Shown here one piece after another: positions 16,457-24,856 of a stretch of 33,571 bases of DNA. Made by a program: the position numbers and the translations under genes. Position 1 is the stretch's first letter, and every line of letters begins with the position of its first letter. The DNA comes from JARKQH01 sp964631605 (GTDB lineage Bacteria > Verrucomicrobiota > Verrucomicrobiia > Limisphaerales > UBA8199): positions 1 to 33,571 of the forward strand of contig CAZVYG010000061.1 in NCBI GenBank assembly GCA_964631605.1, given 5' to 3'. The notes beneath the pieces are model-generated. The model was given only the letters and a program-made list of their open reading frames with translations. It had not been told where the DNA came from and ran no database searches.

Positions 16457-16624
16457 TCAGTTTAGGCTGCTTGCGACCAAACCACCCACCACCATTCCGT
16501 AAAGAGTGCTGATAAACGGATTGCTCGTCAACGGGCAAGCACCGCTCGAGCAACCCACAAACTTGTAAAAAGCGAAGCCGAGCGCTCCGCCCACCACCAC
16601 GCCAATCATGATTCTCAGCATCAT
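16457..16624 (-). CDS. DUF6132-like 55-residue membrane protein
   Basis: A very short gene read from the sequence: ATG at 16624 to TGA at 16457. The product has an N-terminal helix (IMIGVVVGGALGFAFYKFVG), a loop CSSGACPLTSNPFISTLYG carrying Cys25 and Cys30, and a second helix (MVVGGLVASSL). The GCSSG-CP-TSNP pattern matches what I recall of the DUF6132 family, often encoded near YgaP-like proteins and redox proteins. It lies 29 bp upstream of the DUF2892-like gene and appears to be the first gene of the export operon. The ribosome site is weak. The paired cysteines could bind metal or cycle a disulfide; that is inference. Confidence 0.8.
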   Translation of the reverse strand: MMLRIMIGVVVGGALGFAFYKFVGCSSGACPLTSNPFISTLYGMVVGGLVASSLN

Positions 16625-16843
16625 ACGGTCTTAAGTCGTGTTTCCATGTCTGCACCCTCTGAGCCGTGACCGGGTGAAAAGTTACAAAAAACCCGTGACG
16701 CTCACGATTTCCGCCAAGGCCTGAGTTCTCCGCAAGTCCCTGCTTAAACAGGCCTTGCGCCGGGGCTTGTAGGGAATTGGAAGATATTCCAGTTGAAGTC
16801 GAAGGGGGGATCGTGGCAGTCTTTGACAATAAATAACTTTGTT
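16625..16843. promoter_or_regulatory. Divergent control region: export operon versus GH127
   Basis: This 219-bp gap must hold both promoters. Dyads seen: CGTGA-cgc-TCACG at 16694-16706 with a second CCGTGAC copy about 30 bp away near 16663, and TGGAA-gata-TTCCA at 16778-16791. A TTGACA occurs at 16823-16828, but its -10 would fall inside the GH127 start codon region, so it is not called as a promoter. No regulator gene lies next to it. Confidence 0.4.
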
Positions 16844-19213
16844 ATGAAATTACTGCCCGCCCTATCATTCGGCCTTGTCGCCTTGATCGCCCGCCCGCTT
16901 GTGCTGGCTGAATCACTGGATTCCAGCCCGGTGGCGGCGAAGGTCAAACCCGCCGCCCCGCCGCGGGCCAAGCCGTTTCCTCTGAAGGATGTGCGGTTGC
17001 TGGAGGGCCCGTTCAAGCAGGGGCAGGACGTGGCTGTGAAGTATTTGCTGAGCCTGGAGCCGGACCGGTTCCTGGCCAATTTCCGCAAGGAGGCCGGCCT
17101 TGAGCCGAAGGCCAAACATTACGGCGGCTGGGAGGCCATGGGCGTATCCGGCCATTCTGGAGGCCATTACCTGAGCGCGTGCGCGCTGGCGTATGCCGCG
17201 ACGGGGGACCCGCGATTTCTCGAGCGGGTGAACTACATGGTGGCGGAGCTGGCCGAGTGCCAGAAAGCCAACGGCAACGGGTATGTTGCGGCGATTCCCA
17301 ATGGCAAGAAGGTCTATGCGGATGTGGCGGCGGGCAACATTCGGTCTTCGGGTTTCGATCTGAACGGCTGCTGGGTGCCGAATTACACGTTGCACAAGCT
17401 CTTCGCCGGATTGCGGGACGCCTACCGGCTGTGCGGCAACCAGCAGGCGCTGGCGGTGGCCAGGGAACTGGCGGATTGGCTCGAGAAAACCCATGCCAAC
17501 CTGAACGAGGAGCAGATGCAGAGAATCCTGGCCGCCGAGCACGGGGGCATGAATGAGACGCTCGCGGATTTGTATGCTGACACCGGCGAGAAGCGGTACG
17601 TGGCGCTCTCGCGGCGATTCCACCACAAGGCCATTCTCGAGCCCCTGGCGCGGGGCGAGGACATTCTGCCCGGCAAACATGCCAACACGCAAATTCCCAA
17701 GCTCATCGGCTTGGGCACGCGTTACGAACTGGAGGGGGACCCGGCGGACCACGCGGCGGCCAATTTCTTCTGGGACCGGGTGGTGCACCATCATTCCTAT
17801 GTGACCGGCGGCCATTGCGACCACGAACATTTCGGCCAGCCGGACCGGCTCAACGACCGGCTCAGCCCGATGACCACTGAGACGTGCAACGTTTACAACA
17901 TGCTGAAGCTCACCCGGCACGTGTTTGGGTGGAATCCGGATGCGGACGTGGCCGATTTTTATGAGCGCGCCCTGTTGAACCATATCCGCTCGACGCAACA
18001 CCCCGATGGACGCGTGATTTACAACCTGTCGCTCCAGCCGGGGCACCACAAGGAGTATCAATCGCCCTACGACGGCTTCACCTGCTGTGTGGGGACCGGC
18101 ATGGAAAACCACGTGCGCTATGGCGAGGCGATTTATTTCCACGACCAGGACGGCCTGTGGCTGAACCTGTTCCTGGCGTCGGAGCTGACGTGGAAAGAGC
18201 GGGGGTTGAAGTTGCGCCAGGAAACCCGCTGGCCGTTTGGCGACTCGTCCGAAGTCCGCTTTACGCTCGAGAAACCGCAGGAGCTGACCTTGCGGGTCCG
18301 GCATCCATACTGGGCGAAAGACGGGTTGAAGATACGGGTGAACGGCCAGGAGCAGAAGGTGGATTCCAAACCCTCCAGTTTTGCGGAGGTCCGCCGGACT
18401 TGGCAGAACGGCGACCGGGTCGAAATCCAGTTCCCGATGTCGCTGCGAACCGAGTCCATGCCGGACAATCCAAAGCGAATTGCGATTTTTTACGGTCCCA
18501 CCCTCCTGGCGGCGAATCTGGGGCCGGTGCAGGACGAGGCTGCCACCCGGCCCTTCTACGTTCCGGTGTTGCTCACCGGCGAGCGGCCGGTGACAGACTG
18601 GGTCAAGCCGGTCTCGCTGTCGGAGGTCACGTTCAAAACGATCGGCGTGGGCCGGCCGCGGGACGTGGACCTGGTGCCGTTCCACTCGCTGCATGATCGC
18701 CGTTACACGGTGTACCTGGATGTGTTTACCGAAAGCGAGTGGGCCAGGCGCGAGGCGGAAATCCGCGCGGAGCAGGAGCGCGAACGGCTGCTGGCCGCGC
18801 GCACGCTGGACATTCTGCGGGTGGGTGAAATGCAGCCCGAACGTGATCACAGCGTCAAAGGCGAGCGCACCAGCGCGGGTGAGGCGATGGGGCGGAAATG
18901 GCGGCATGCGACCGATGGCGGATGGTTTTCGTTTGAAATGAAAGTGGCGCCGGATCGGCCGGCCGACCTGCTGTGCACGTTCTGGGGGGGCGAAACCGGC
19001 CGCCGCACGTTCGACATTCTGGTGGACGGGACAAAGATCGCCACCCAAACGCTGCTCAACAACAAGCCTAACCAGTTCTTTGACGTCACCTATCCCATCC
19101 CAACCGAACTCACGGCGGGAAAAGAGAAGGTGACGGTCAAATTCCAGGCACATCCGGACCACTGGGCGGGCGGACTTTTCGGCGCGCGAACCGTGCTCCG
19201 GCAGGCGCCATGA
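16844..19213 (+). CDS. GH127/DUF1680 family glycoside hydrolase, secreted
   Basis: A 789-residue exported enzyme, probably a beta-L-arabinofuranosidase or related hydrolase of GH127 (DUF1680, clan-related to GH146). The start at ATG 16844 gives the signal peptide MKLLPALSFGLVALIARPLVLA; an upstream in-frame ATG at 16793 would bury it. The all-alpha barrel has GVSGHSGGHYLSACALAYA and a probable acid/base Glu328 in CDHEHFG. The zinc ligands of the studied enzyme HypBA1 have clear counterparts here: Glu346 and Cys348 in TTETCNVYNM, Cys414 and Cys415 in FTCCVGTGMENH. A beta-sandwich and a further C-terminal domain (DUF4986/DUF6805-like, about residues 610-785) follow. No sugar transporter or sensor is nearby. 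The exact substrate is not assignable. Confidence 0.92.
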   Translation: MKLLPALSFGLVALIARPLVLAESLDSSPVAAKVKPAAPPRAKPFPLKDVRLLEGPFKQGQDVAVKYLLSLEPDRFLANFRKEAGLEPKAKHYGGWEAMGVSGHSGGHYLSACALAYAATGDPRFLERVNYMVAELAECQKANGNGYVAAIPNGKKVYADVAAGNIRSSGFDLNGCWVPNYTLHKLFAGLRDAYRLCGNQQALAVARELADWLEKTHANLNEEQMQRILAAEHGGMNETLADLYADTGEKRYVALSRRFHHKAILEPLARGEDILPGKHANTQIPKLIGLGTRYELEGDPADHAAANFFWDRVVHHHSYVTGGHCDHEHFGQPDRLNDRLSPMTTETCNVYNMLKLTRHVFGWNPDADVADFYERALLNHIRSTQHPDGRVIYNLSLQPGHHKEYQSPYDGFTCCVGTGMENHVRYGEAIYFHDQDGLWLNLFLASELTWKERGLKLRQETRWPFGDSSEVRFTLEKPQELTLRVRHPYWAKDGLKIRVNGQEQKVDSKPSSFAEVRRTWQNGDRVEIQFPMSLRTESMPDNPKRIAIFYGPTLLAANLGPVQDEAATRPFYVPVLLTGERPVTDWVKPVSLSEVTFKTIGVGRPRDVDLVPFHSLHDRRYTVYLDVFTESEWARREAEIRAEQERERLLAARTLDILRVGEMQPERDHSVKGERTSAGEAMGRKWRHATDGGWFSFEMKVAPDRPADLLCTFWGGETGRRTFDILVDGTKIATQTLLNNKPNQFFDVTYPIPTELTAGKEKVTVKFQAHPDHWAGGLFGARTVLRQAP

Positions 19214-19336
19214 TTTGAGCCCTTCGTATCGCCGGGGAAAAGCAGCGGTCCGCGGTGCAAGGGAAAACCTTTCTCGCACGCAAGCCGCAGGGCGCCGGCT
19301 GGTCTGCCGCGCGGCCGGGGACCGCGTGCGCCTGAT

Positions 19337-20392
19337 TCAATAAGTGATCAGGTCCAGCAACCGCTCGCCCTGAGGGGTCAATTGCCACTGGGCGCCCTTT
19401 TTCGTCACCAGCCGGCGTCCCGGGTTCTTCTGGTACTCGGCGGGGTCAACCCACAACAGTTGAACGGCGGCCTTGCTTTTGATTTCGGACGCGGCGCGGG
19501 GCGTGAGTTCAAAGGGGATGCCGTTGAAGTTGAGGGCCAGTTCATAGCCTGCGATGCCTTCGGCGGCCGCCAGCGGATTGGGGCGGATGAGAGCGGGATA
19601 GCGCTGCAGCCAGGGGAACTGCGTCTTGCGAACCAGAACCCGGCAGAGCGGGCGTTGCGAGCGAATGAATTCCAACAGGCTGAATTTGCCGTTGGTCTGA
19701 TGGCTGCGGAGAAGGACCTCGGCGGGGTCAAAGGCGAGCAGATTCTGGCCGTTCCAGATGCCATGGTCATTGCGCTGCTTTGGGAACCGGCTTTTGTACC
19801 AGGTATTGAACCGCTCATTCACAAACAAGTTCAGCTCGAAATGCACATGGGCGCGCTCCTTGCTGATGCCCTCGCGGGTGTTCGCGGTCCGGCCCAGGAC
19901 GCCGATGGTTTCTCCGCCGCGGACGGTTTGGCCCGGCTTGAGGTCGGCGCGGATTTCGCGCAGGTGCGCATAGAGCGAGTAAACCTCCAACCCATCCAGC
20001 CGGTGTTGGATGATGAGGTAAAGGCCGTAATTGGAGAGCCCGGCCCGGCGATTGACGTAGGCAACGGTGCCATCGGCGCAGGCCATCACCGGGTCGGTGG
20101 CTTCACCGCGGCGGTCGCGCTGCAGGGCCCGAATATCAATGCCCTCATGCACCTGCCAGCCGTCGCTGCGCACACAGCCGAACGTCCCGCTGGTCCAAGG
20201 CTTGCCGACCGTTCCGACAAAAAACCGGTCGCCGCCGCCCCCGTTGAGCAAGGCGCGGTTTTCGGTCGGAAAACGAATCTCCTCACCCGCAAGGCTCCCA
20301 GCCACACAGGGCCACAGCAGCAACGCCAGCAGCCAATGCCAGCGCCACTCTCGGTCGCCACCCATTTGTTTCGCCAACTCTGAACAATTCAT
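19337..20392 (-). CDS. M23 (LytM-type) metallopeptidase, exported
   Basis: A 351-residue protein with an N-terminal hydrophobic export segment (WHWLLALLLWPCVAGSLAG) and a zinc endopeptidase domain that probably cuts peptidoglycan cross-links. The zinc motif is complete: His82 and Asp86 in HEGIDI, His182 and His184 in HVHFEL, with His143 in SLYAHL as the extra conserved His. The region between is the M23 beta core with GQTVRGGETIGVLGRT. After residue 190 a C-terminal part of about 160 residues, unlike known accessory domains I can name, ends in RLLDLITY. The start could also be ATG 20365. The gene stands alone, 123 bp from the convergent GH127 end. Confidence 0.9.
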   Translation of the reverse strand: MNCSELAKQMGGDREWRWHWLLALLLWPCVAGSLAGEEIRFPTENRALLNGGGGDRFFVGTVGKPWTSGTFGCVRSDGWQVHEGIDIRALQRDRRGEATDPVMACADGTVAYVNRRAGLSNYGLYLIIQHRLDGLEVYSLYAHLREIRADLKPGQTVRGGETIGVLGRTANTREGISKERAHVHFELNLFVNERFNTWYKSRFPKQRNDHGIWNGQNLLAFDPAEVLLRSHQTNGKFSLLEFIRSQRPLCRVLVRKTQFPWLQRYPALIRPNPLAAAEGIAGYELALNFNGIPFELTPRAASEIKSKAAVQLLWVDPAEYQKNPGRRLVTKKGAQWQLTPQGERLLDLITY

Positions 20393-20865
20393 TCTCCAAA
20401 AAGTAGCAGAACCCGGTTACCCGGCGTCCACTCTATTCGACCGGCAAGCTGATCTTTCGGCGATTCAGGCACATTGGGGCAGTGCGTCCCGACATGGCAC
20501 AGCTAATCCGGCGCCAAGCCAGCAAGATCCTGCAACAGGTAGGCGGCTTCGGCGAGGACCGGCTCGCAAGTCAGCATCGGCAGTGGGGCCTTGGCCCATT
20601 GCGATTTGGCCCACTCGTGGTCGGCATCGCTCCGGTCGAAGAATGCAACCAACGGCCCGGTGTCGATTAGCCACGCGGGTCAAGCCTTTGGCGACGAGCG
20701 CACTCACTGGGCAGTAGGCAGACCACTAAATCAGCCATGCCATCCAAGCTGGCTTAGCTGGGGCGCTTCCAAGCCTCTGTCCCCAGGCGTTCAAGGCCGC
20801 TGGCTTTGTGCCCCCGGTTTTCCCGGCATTACACATACGGCTTACGTAAACTCCAATTCAGGTGT
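20393..20865. other. Low-content gap holding a PIN remnant
   Basis: This is the longest stretch without an intact gene. Its only recognisable content is the PIN-domain remnant at 20503-20679. The rest (20680-20865) shows no credible gene, antitoxin or repeat, and no obvious promoter for the M23 gene was recognised. Confidence 0.5.
20503..20679 (-). pseudogene. PIN-domain (VapC-like) toxin remnant
   Basis: The minus strand encodes about 58 residues, beginning WLIDTGPLVAFFDRSD and continuing to LTCEPVLAEAAYLL, then stops at TAG (20503). This is the N-terminal half of a PIN-domain ribonuclease, with the first acidic residue (Asp of LIDTGP) and the Glu of the TCEPVLAEA helix. An in-frame TGA lies just upstream (20680-20682) and no start codon precedes the first strand. 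The C-terminal acidic residues are missing (PIN proteins are usually about 130 residues). No antitoxin gene was found beside it. It is a decayed toxin-antitoxin fragment. Confidence 0.7.
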
Positions 20866-23706
20866 TCAATCAGCCCGTTTTCTTGCTTTGAACTGTTCAG
20901 CTCTGGCCTTTGCCTCCGCCTTCTGCTCGGGACTGCCGAACAGCTCGATTTCTTTCAGCAGGGCCGGAGCCTGGTGGAGAACGTTGTTAGCCTCCTTTTC
21001 TCCGAGCCACGCTCCGGAAGGTTTGGAATCCGAATCCACCGCCAGCGTGAGCCAAAAAAGTGCCTCCCCCAGGTTCCTCGGAACGGCTCTGCCTTCATAG
21101 TAGGCTTTGCCGAGAGCCGCCTGGGCTTCCGCATCTCCGCCTTCCGCCGCACGCCGCATCCAGCGCAGCGCTTCCTCGCGGCTTCTCTCTACTCCCACGC
21201 CTCTGCTGTAGGCCGCTCCCAACATTCGCATCGCGGACGGTTCTCCAGCCTCCGCTGCCTTCCGAAACCAACCCACCGCGCTCTGCGCGTTCGGTTCGAT
21301 CCCGCGCCCGCTCCAATAGAGGAGGCCCAGGGCAAGCTGCGCGTGAGGCTCGCCCATCTCTGCCGCCTGGCGAAACCACTTGGCCGCCTGGGTGTAGTCG
21401 GGCTTGGACCCCGTCAGAAACGAGAGCCCGAGATGATAGTAAGAACCTGCATCCAACGATGAAGTGGCCGTGAAGAGCGAATTGGACCCCGGTGTGAGCG
21501 CTGCTTCCAGAAGCGCGAGAGTTTCGCGCGCCATTGCTTCGTTGGCCGCTGAGCCTGAGAGCCTCAAGCCCGCGACAAGCGAATCGCGAGCCGCCGCGTG
21601 CTGCCCGTTCCGAAACCAGGCTTGTCCAAGAAGCAGGCGCGTGTCGCCACTGGCGGGATTGGCGTCTTGGGCCTTGCGCAACCACTCCAGCGCCCGTTCA
21701 TTCCGGTCTTGCCGCAGGGCCAACAGCCCCTCCAACTGGTATCCCCGCCAGTGTTCCGGGGCCTTTTTTCGCGCGGCATCCAGCTCGCTGCGTGCTTCCT
21801 CGAACTTGCCTTCCTGGACCAGGGATAGCACGAGATTAAACCGGCCCCAGGCGAATTCCGGATCCAGCTTGCAGCCGGCGCGGCACAGGGTGAGGTTGTG
21901 CTTTCCCCCGTGCGGCTGAAAGGCGTGGTGAGCGACCGTCTGCAGGTCGTCCATGACCCGGAATTCCCGGTGCGGCACCCCAAACCAGGCGTAGGCCGGG
22001 TCGACCAACCAAGCCTTTCCCTCGGCAAACACGACCGCGCAATCATGATCCACGACCCGGTCGCTGTAATCCCGCTCCACGTGAACGTAGAAGGCCCGCA
22101 GGCCCAGGCTGCGGGCTAAGGCCACGAACAATTTGGCATACTCCTGGCAACAGAATGGCTGGCCCAAGTCGTTCCAGGCGTCAAAGACCTCGCGGGCCGT
22201 GCGCGAGCCCGCTGCGGCCGCCTTGGGGCGCTTGGCCAGCCGCTCAAACAATTTTCGGGCGCGCGCCAGTTCGCCATCGGTTCCGGCCACGGTTTCCTGC
22301 GCCCAGCGATCCATTTCGGGCGTGCCGGCAATGGGATTTACCGCCAAGGCGAATTCGTCGGTCGTTAATGCATCACGTAGCGCGGCCTGCAGCTCCGCTG
22401 GTGAGTATGGCCTGGGGGGTTCGGCTGCGACCGGCACCGGCTGGGACCGCCGCTCCAGTTCAACCACAACGTCCTCAACCCACTTTACCTTCGCTTCCGG
22501 AACCGCCTGATCCGACGCCCGGGCCAGCAGGTTGCGGTAGTGTTCCAAAGCCTTCACTACGTTGCCAACGCTCTCGTATCCCCTCGCCAGCGCAAGTTCG
22601 ATTTCCAATTGCTCGTCCGGCGGCGTGTCTGCCGCAAGTTGCTGAGCCAACTCGAGATTCGCGAGGGCATTGGTAAGATCCCCCTGCTTGGATTTGAGCC
22701 GACCCAGCCTCGCATAAATTGCCGCGTTGCGCGGGTCGGACTCCAGAGCCCTGCCAAGGCAGTCGCCAGCGGCTTCAAGGTTGCCGCTCCTCTCGTAAAG
22801 AGTGGATTGGAGAACCAAGAGGTCGCTATCGTCCGGCGAAGCCCGCAATCCTTGAGCCACCTCCTGCTGCGCCAGGCTCTCCTGCTTCTGCCTGAAATAC
22901 ACGTGGGCGGTGATGGCGCGCAGGGACGCGGCGAAACGGTCATCCACCTCGAGGTTGAGCGCCGCTTTCGCCTCGGCCAGGGCCTCCTCGTCACGGCCCA
23001 GAGTGTAGAGGCTGGCCGCCAGGACGCCGCGCGCCTGGGCAAAGCGCTCATCCTCGGCGAGAGCTTTGCGACAGACGGCGACCAACTGTGCCGGGTCTTC
23101 GCCCAGGTCAGACCTCGCCTGGCTCAGTAATTCGAACGCCTTCGGCGAAGTCGTCCACACTTTGCCCATGTTCCTCCGGTCTTCCGGTGAGGGCGTGATG
23201 TTCAGAATCCGCAGCACGTGCTGCACCACCTGGTCTCGCAGTTCAAACCAGTTTGTTGAGGTCGCGGTCAGCCGGTCACCGAACTTCCCTGACTTCGCGT
23301 CCACGGCGTGCGCATGGACCGTCCACGTTGCTCCCGTGCGCGCCAGACTGCCGAGGATCACCCATGACGCGCGCAGGTTTTCTGCCAGCCTCTGAACCCC
23401 GACGACCGCGTTTGTGTTATCCGGCTCCTCGCGCTTCTGCCGGGCGCACTCCCGCAGGACGGCGTCTTCGGGGAGCACTCGCAAAGCGGTCACAAAGCCA
23501 AGGTCGCGGGCCACCAGGGCGCTGAAGGTCCGGAGCCAGTGACGGTCTTCGGGAGCCAGCGGCGGCGGCTCGGCCGCCATCCAACGCAGCACGGCGACCG
23601 TGGTGCGTGCAGGAAGTGCATTGGTTTGCTCGCCCGAAACCCGGGACGAGGCAGGTGGGAGAAACAGTCCGGCAGCCACCAGCGCAACAAGAACCGAGGC
23701 TTTCAT
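20866..23706 (-). CDS. Exported TPR-transglutaminase-Sel1 multidomain protein
   Basis: A 946-residue protein. ATG 23706 gives the signal peptide MKASVLVALVAAGLFLPPASS. Domain order as read: a TolB/FlgO-like alpha/beta domain (about 30-190, with ASWVILGSLARTGATWTVHAHAVD); TPR-like helices (about 200-400); a transglutaminase-like core with a plausible triad Cys520 (PFCCQEYAKLF), His554 (VVDHDCAVVF) and Asp569 (LVDPAYAWFG); more TPRs (about 610-740); and four Sel1-like repeats (about 750-890, e.g. AAKWFRQAAEMGEPHAQLALG). The long form starting at 23799 lacks a signal peptide. The triad suggests peptidase or amide-transfer activity in the periplasm. It lies 89 bp downstream of a lipoprotein gene on the same strand. 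I know no characterised protein with this architecture. Confidence 0.85.
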   Translation of the reverse strand: MKASVLVALVAAGLFLPPASSRVSGEQTNALPARTTVAVLRWMAAEPPPLAPEDRHWLRTFSALVARDLGFVTALRVLPEDAVLRECARQKREEPDNTNAVVGVQRLAENLRASWVILGSLARTGATWTVHAHAVDAKSGKFGDRLTATSTNWFELRDQVVQHVLRILNITPSPEDRRNMGKVWTTSPKAFELLSQARSDLGEDPAQLVAVCRKALAEDERFAQARGVLAASLYTLGRDEEALAEAKAALNLEVDDRFAASLRAITAHVYFRQKQESLAQQEVAQGLRASPDDSDLLVLQSTLYERSGNLEAAGDCLGRALESDPRNAAIYARLGRLKSKQGDLTNALANLELAQQLAADTPPDEQLEIELALARGYESVGNVVKALEHYRNLLARASDQAVPEAKVKWVEDVVVELERRSQPVPVAAEPPRPYSPAELQAALRDALTTDEFALAVNPIAGTPEMDRWAQETVAGTDGELARARKLFERLAKRPKAAAAGSRTAREVFDAWNDLGQPFCCQEYAKLFVALARSLGLRAFYVHVERDYSDRVVDHDCAVVFAEGKAWLVDPAYAWFGVPHREFRVMDDLQTVAHHAFQPHGGKHNLTLCRAGCKLDPEFAWGRFNLVLSLVQEGKFEEARSELDAARKKAPEHWRGYQLEGLLALRQDRNERALEWLRKAQDANPASGDTRLLLGQAWFRNGQHAAARDSLVAGLRLSGSAANEAMARETLALLEAALTPGSNSLFTATSSLDAGSYYHLGLSFLTGSKPDYTQAAKWFRQAAEMGEPHAQLALGLLYWSGRGIEPNAQSAVGWFRKAAEAGEPSAMRMLGAAYSRGVGVERSREEALRWMRRAAEGGDAEAQAALGKAYYEGRAVPRNLGEALFWLTLAVDSDSKPSGAWLGEKEANNVLHQAPALLKEIELFGSPEQKAEAKARAEQFKARKRAD

Positions 23707-23714
23707 TGGTATAA

Positions 23715-23720
23715 ATTGTA
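23715..23720 (-). promoter_or_regulatory. Possible -10 element before the TPR-transglutaminase gene
   Basis: TACAAT on the minus strand lies 8 bp before the ATG at 23706 within an AT-rich patch. No good -35 is seen, and use of this site would give a nearly leaderless mRNA. Weak call. Confidence 0.2.
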
Positions 23721-23795
23721 TCCGCGACCCGAAAAGGAGCGAATTGAAAAAATTGCAGCCGGCATCAATTGCAGCGATGACTCTGGATCCGCGGT

Positions 23796-24215
23796 TCATG
23801 CGCCGTGTGACGGATTTAGAGTGCTTTGCCCCTCACTTCCGGCAGAGCCACGTTTGACGGGAAGTCGGGGAAAAACGCCCGAACCTGTGAACCCTCGATG
23901 TAGGTTGAGGTCGTTGGCGTATAAGGCCCTGGTCAAGCGTTCGAGGTCCGCTCGCACAACGTCGGCCTGGCCCTGAAAATCGCTTTGAGCAGCGACCGTT
24001 TGCGCTTCTTCCGGGGCAGACTGCTTGGCGCACCCACACAGGAAGGTCAGGGCCATTAACAACAGAGTCGCTGCTGAGATCGCAGGAAGTGCGGTTGCGC
24101 GAAACCGGGCTGGTGATGCGACCAGCCTGCAATTGGCCAGGGTATCCCCCGGAGCCCGGCGAGGTCGCGCCGATCGCGGCAGCCGCTTGAGGGTAGGAAG
24201 TGTTGTCAGATTCAT
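23796..24215 (-). CDS. Small putative lipoprotein, function unknown
   Basis: A 139-residue frame with a hydrophobic segment ending in a lipobox-like LCGC (Cys62) followed by AKQSAPEE, typical of a lipoprotein. The preceding 40 residues are Arg/Pro-rich and longer than a normal signal n-region, so the true start may lie further in. The mature part of about 78 residues has one amphipathic helix (ADVVRADLERLTRALYAND) and a Gly/Arg-rich tail; no family is recognised. It lies 47 bp after the second acyl-carrier-like membrane protein gene and 89 bp before the TPR-transglutaminase gene, all on one strand, so co-transcription is plausible. Confidence 0.5.
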   Translation of the reverse strand: MNLTTLPTLKRLPRSARPRRAPGDTLANCRLVASPARFRATALPAISAATLLLMALTFLCGCAKQSAPEEAQTVAAQSDFQGQADVVRADLERLTRALYANDLNLHRGFTGSGVFPRLPVKRGSAGSEGQSTLNPSHGA

Positions 24216-24262
24216 AAGTAGCGCAGGATTTGGCGTTTTAACTCTGCAGTTTGTTCAGCGAA

Positions 24263-24835
24263 TCATTTGGCTTTGGCGGCATATGCCTGCTCAGCGACGA
24301 ACCTCACCAACGAGTCGAACGAACCGAAACGCCCCGGCCACGGGCAATCGCGTGTGAGGTGGAACTCGATGGCCACGGTTTCGAAGAAGGAGTCCGCGGC
24401 AGAATCCGGCCCGGGAAACAGCTCGAGCCAGTCCTCGAAGCAGTCCGGAGGGGTCAAGCCCGCAAGATCGCATTCCAGGTTATCGGCGAGCAAGTGACGC
24501 AGGCGCGCGGCGACCGGGGCGATAGCGGGTTCGTAAAACCGGCTGCCGAATTCCTCGTCTGTCATCCGTACACGGCCTTCCAGGGCATCGGCGACAACCC
24601 GCCGGGTGGCGCGGGTTTCATGGATCCCGTGAAGTATCACCATCACCACTACGATCACAGCCGCCCCCATGGCGCAATAGGCGAGCCAGCGCGTTGTGTC
24701 AGGCGGGGGATACGACATAAGGTGAAGAAAGAGACCGGGCAGACACAAGCCGGCGAAGACCACGATGGCTGCGATAATGATAACCGTCGTCCAGGCTGAC
24801 CTCATCGCCTGCTGCGCTTGCGCTTGCGCTTTCAT
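24263..24835 (-). CDS. Membrane-anchored acyl-carrier-like protein (second of pair)
   Basis: A 190-residue protein with two N-terminal membrane helices (about 15-38 and 50-71), a basic linker and a soluble C-terminal domain (about 100-185). That domain resembles acyl carrier proteins in helix spacing: helix 1 PVAARLRHLLADNL, a GPDS turn (Asp144, Ser145) where ACPs have their DSL phosphopantetheine site, and a second helix FFETVAIEFHL. The similarity is weak and seen by eye only. The ATG is at 24835. The upstream gene, ending 21 bp away, has the same layout, so the two are probably paralogues. Function unknown; a tethered carrier or a structural ACP mimic are both possible. Confidence 0.6.
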   Translation of the reverse strand: MKAQAQAQQAMRSAWTTVIIIAAIVVFAGLCLPGLFLHLMSYPPPDTTRWLAYCAMGAAVIVVVMVILHGIHETRATRRVVADALEGRVRMTDEEFGSRFYEPAIAPVAARLRHLLADNLECDLAGLTPPDCFEDWLELFPGPDSAADSFFETVAIEFHLTRDCPWPGRFGSFDSLVRFVAEQAYAAKAK

Positions 24836-24856
24836 GGCACTCTCGCGCCTGCGTGG

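Noticed and set aside
16200..16829. A 209-codon reading of the DUF2892-like gene
   Set aside because: The first 134 residues are unrelated low-similarity sequence and overlap the DUF6132-like gene in another frame; the family begins at ATG 16427.
16823..16846. TTGACA as -35 for GH127
   Set aside because: A 17-bp spacer would place the -10 on the start codon ATG 16844, so no leader or start site would fit.
16913..19279. A 788-codon minus-strand frame opposite GH127
   Set aside because: The plus strand has all GH127 catalytic and zinc residues; the antisense frame shows no family motif or signal peptide.
20465..20707. An 80-codon minus-strand frame over the PIN remnant
   Set aside because: It is in a different frame from the PIN-like residues and shows no motif.
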